Shown piece by piece: positions 62,518 to 64,000 of a stretch of 64,000 nucleotides of DNA. Within the stretch, counting starts at the first letter, position 1, and each line of letters begins with the position of its first letter. The stretch comes from Daedaleopsis sinensis. Lineage: Eukaryota > Basidiomycota > Agaricomycetes > Polyporales > Polyporaceae. The notes below the pieces were generated by a model. That model saw only the letters and a list, made by a program, of their open reading frames with translations, was not told the origin of the DNA and made no database searches. Made by a program: the position numbers and the translations under genes. The DNA lies in NCBI GenBank assembly GCA_033807695.1, contig CM066310.1, forward strand, positions 3,224,001 through 3,288,000. The letters are read 5' to 3'.

Positions 62518-63586
62518 CGCCCACTCTCCGCACTCAACTGAAATCTCTGGCAAGAGACACTCAAGCTCTCCTGCCACTCTGAAGAACATCGTATCTGCGC
62601 ACTACATGTTCCGTGCTTCGTACTACTTACGCGCGCAGCCAGAGCCTACTAAGTATACTCTCCGGACAGCTTCGCTTCAACAAGTTTAAGTACCCCGGTG
62701 ACGTACCATCATGCCATGCATTGCCAGTACATTACTCTCGACGAAAAAATGTTAGCTGATACTCTCGTGCATCCGCAGCACCCAGCATCGTCTAGACAGG
62801 TTCAAGATGTCCGCGTCATGCCTCTCGTTCATACTCTCAAGTACGAGAGGATAACGACGCAGTATGTAGCCTTGCAAGGCCTGGGCCGGATGGATCTAGA
62901 AGGATGGATCACCGAAGAGTGACATTTCTCAACGTCATACGGTCTGTGTGCGCTCGATCGCACGCGCGTCGATGGCACTGGGCATTGGCAAACTGTCTCG
63001 GTTCGACTGCGATTTGATACACGCACGTACTTTTTCCCGTGGACAGGTCGCCGTTGAGCGGGCGGTAGCGAGTACGTCTGCGCGGTGTAACGAGCCACGC
63101 TACCCCCGCGACATCGTGAGATGACAGCCATGGCACAGCTCGAGGGGGCCGCCGCTCGAATTCCGGCCAGCAGTTCAAGGCGAACGACAAGGAGATTCGG
63201 TCGTTCCTGGCGACTGGAGTGGATGCACATCTGCCCGAAGAACACGCTTGTGTCGAGGCCGCCCTCGTCGACGCGCCCTGTAGTTGAAACCATCCACGGC
63301 GTTACACACCCAGTATTGCCGGCAAATCGTTCTTGCCGGCTGCGCACGAGGAGTGGGTTTGACAACCGGGACCGCGCTCTGCCCGCAAGCGACGCCCAGG
63401 ACATCGACGGACGACAGAAGTTATGCAAGCAGAATGAAGCTCGAACACCGCATAACGCGGGCCTTGAACGGGGCGCGTCTTCGAAGTAACGTACCTCACG
63501 CTCACGATGGATTCGCCGTTTCCCGATACAAACACTTGCTGAAACGCTCTGCCCAGGCGCCGCTGGTACATTCCAGCCTGAGGAGG
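62518..63586. other. Spacer upstream of hydrophobin 2
   Basis: About 1.1 kb. A plus-strand stretch at about 63140-63290 reads FKANDKEIRSFLATGVDAHL and continues for some 20 residues with good third-position bias. I could not attach it to a start or to other exons. It may be a relic exon. The long minus-strand frame at 62829-63629 looks like a shadow. Confidence 0.35.
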
Positions 63587-63593
63587 TATAAAA
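63587..63593 (+). promoter_or_regulatory. TATA box of hydrophobin 2
   Basis: TATAAAA, 94 bp upstream of the ATG at 63681. The following leader (GAGAGTCCCCAGCAAACACT) resembles that of hydrophobin 1. Confidence 0.65.
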
Positions 63594-63680
63594 CCTGTGA
63601 GGAGGCCATCGAGAGTCCCCAGCAAACACTCACCAGAACTTGCACTCGCACATCGCACAACACACAACTTCTCATCAGCC

Positions 63681-64000
63681 ATGTTCTCTAAGCTCGTCGT
63701 TGCGCTCTCTTCCCTCGCAATCCTTGCTGTCGCCACCCCCACGTCTGGCGGCGGGGGTTCCCCGGGTTCCTCCTGCACCACCGGGCCCATCCAGTGCTGC
63801 AACACCGTCACGACGGCGAAGGACCCTGCTGCGGGGAAACTTATCACGCTCCTCGGCATCGTCGTCAAGGACCTCACCGTCAGGGTTGGCCTCACCTGCT
63901 CCCCCATTAGTGTCATCGGAGTCGGAAGCGGCGACTGGTCAGTTCACCCCTTGGTAGCTTGCACGCAGCCACAAGAGACTGACTTCAACTTCTGCACAGC
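63681..64000 (+). CDS. Class I hydrophobin 2 (3' end outside window)
   Basis: Exon 1 (63681-63937) encodes MFSKLVVALSSLAILAVATP, a Gly-rich stretch, then CTTGPIQCC and TCSPISVIGVGSGD, with five of the expected eight cysteine positions in place or begun. The first intron (63938-63999) sits in the same Cys codon as in hydrophobin 1, and exon 2 begins at the last base of the window. The signal peptide and the VIGVGSG segment are nearly identical to the neighbour. It is the downstream member of a tandem pair. Confidence 0.95.
   Translation, partial: MFSKLVVALSSLAILAVATPTSGGGGSPGSSCTTGPIQCCNTVTTAKDPAAGKLITLLGIVVKDLTVRVGLTCSPISVIGVGSGDWSVHPLVACTQPQETDFNFCT

Noticed and set aside
62829..63629. 266-codon minus-strand open frame
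   Set aside because: Overlaps the hydrophobin 2 promoter, has no homology that I recognise, and the plus-strand traces in the same place have better composition.

Overview
The window is nuclear DNA of an agaricomycete basidiomycete, most likely a polypore-type wood-decay fungus. The evidence is dense 45-65 bp GT-AG introns with CTNAC-like branch sites, eight-cysteine class I hydrophobins, a spermidine synthase-saccharopine reductase fusion gene (an arrangement known from basidiomycetes), an OTT_1508-type deaminase, a GH28 pectinase, F-box proteins and a nuclear tRNA-Leu. The species cannot be named from the sequence. Gene models were built by hand from open frames, splice signals and reading-frame phase; exon lists are given where every phase closes.

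Region 1 (1-10.4 kb) is less GC-rich. It holds the 3' part of a ribonucleotide reductase small-subunit gene and then four unrecognised genes that form two paralogous pairs. One pair (3806-4926 minus and 5841-7337 plus) is divergently transcribed and shares a helical motif and intron positions. The other pair (2704-3466 and 7552-8492) shares two motifs at equal spacing. A poorly resolved minus-strand gene or relic follows.

Region 2 (10.4-21.5 kb) is a direct segmental duplication. Unit 2 has an intact putative OTT_1508-like deaminase and an intact 753-residue spermidine synthase-saccharopine reductase gene. Unit 1 has broken copies of both, a tRNA-Leu(AAG) and an F-box relic. A 278-bp MITE-like element sits inside an intron of the intact deaminase, and the broken copy preserves the empty site.

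Region 3 (22.6-52.9 kb) is a tandem array of three complete units of 8.7, 9.6 and 8.7 kb plus a fourth partial unit. The left end carries a complete MFS sugar transporter (11 exons, 521 residues). The other copies carry only its 5' part, all cut at the same point in exon 7. Each full unit also carries a candidate multi-exon gene of unknown function and a small two-exon gene, so the small gene is triplicated.

Region 4 (52.9-64 kb) holds an F-box gene with an apparent frameshift, a complete secreted GH28 enzyme, and a tandem pair of class I hydrophobins with matching leaders and TATA boxes; the second is cut by the window end. The window looks like a gene-family expansion zone shaped by local duplication, truncation and decay.
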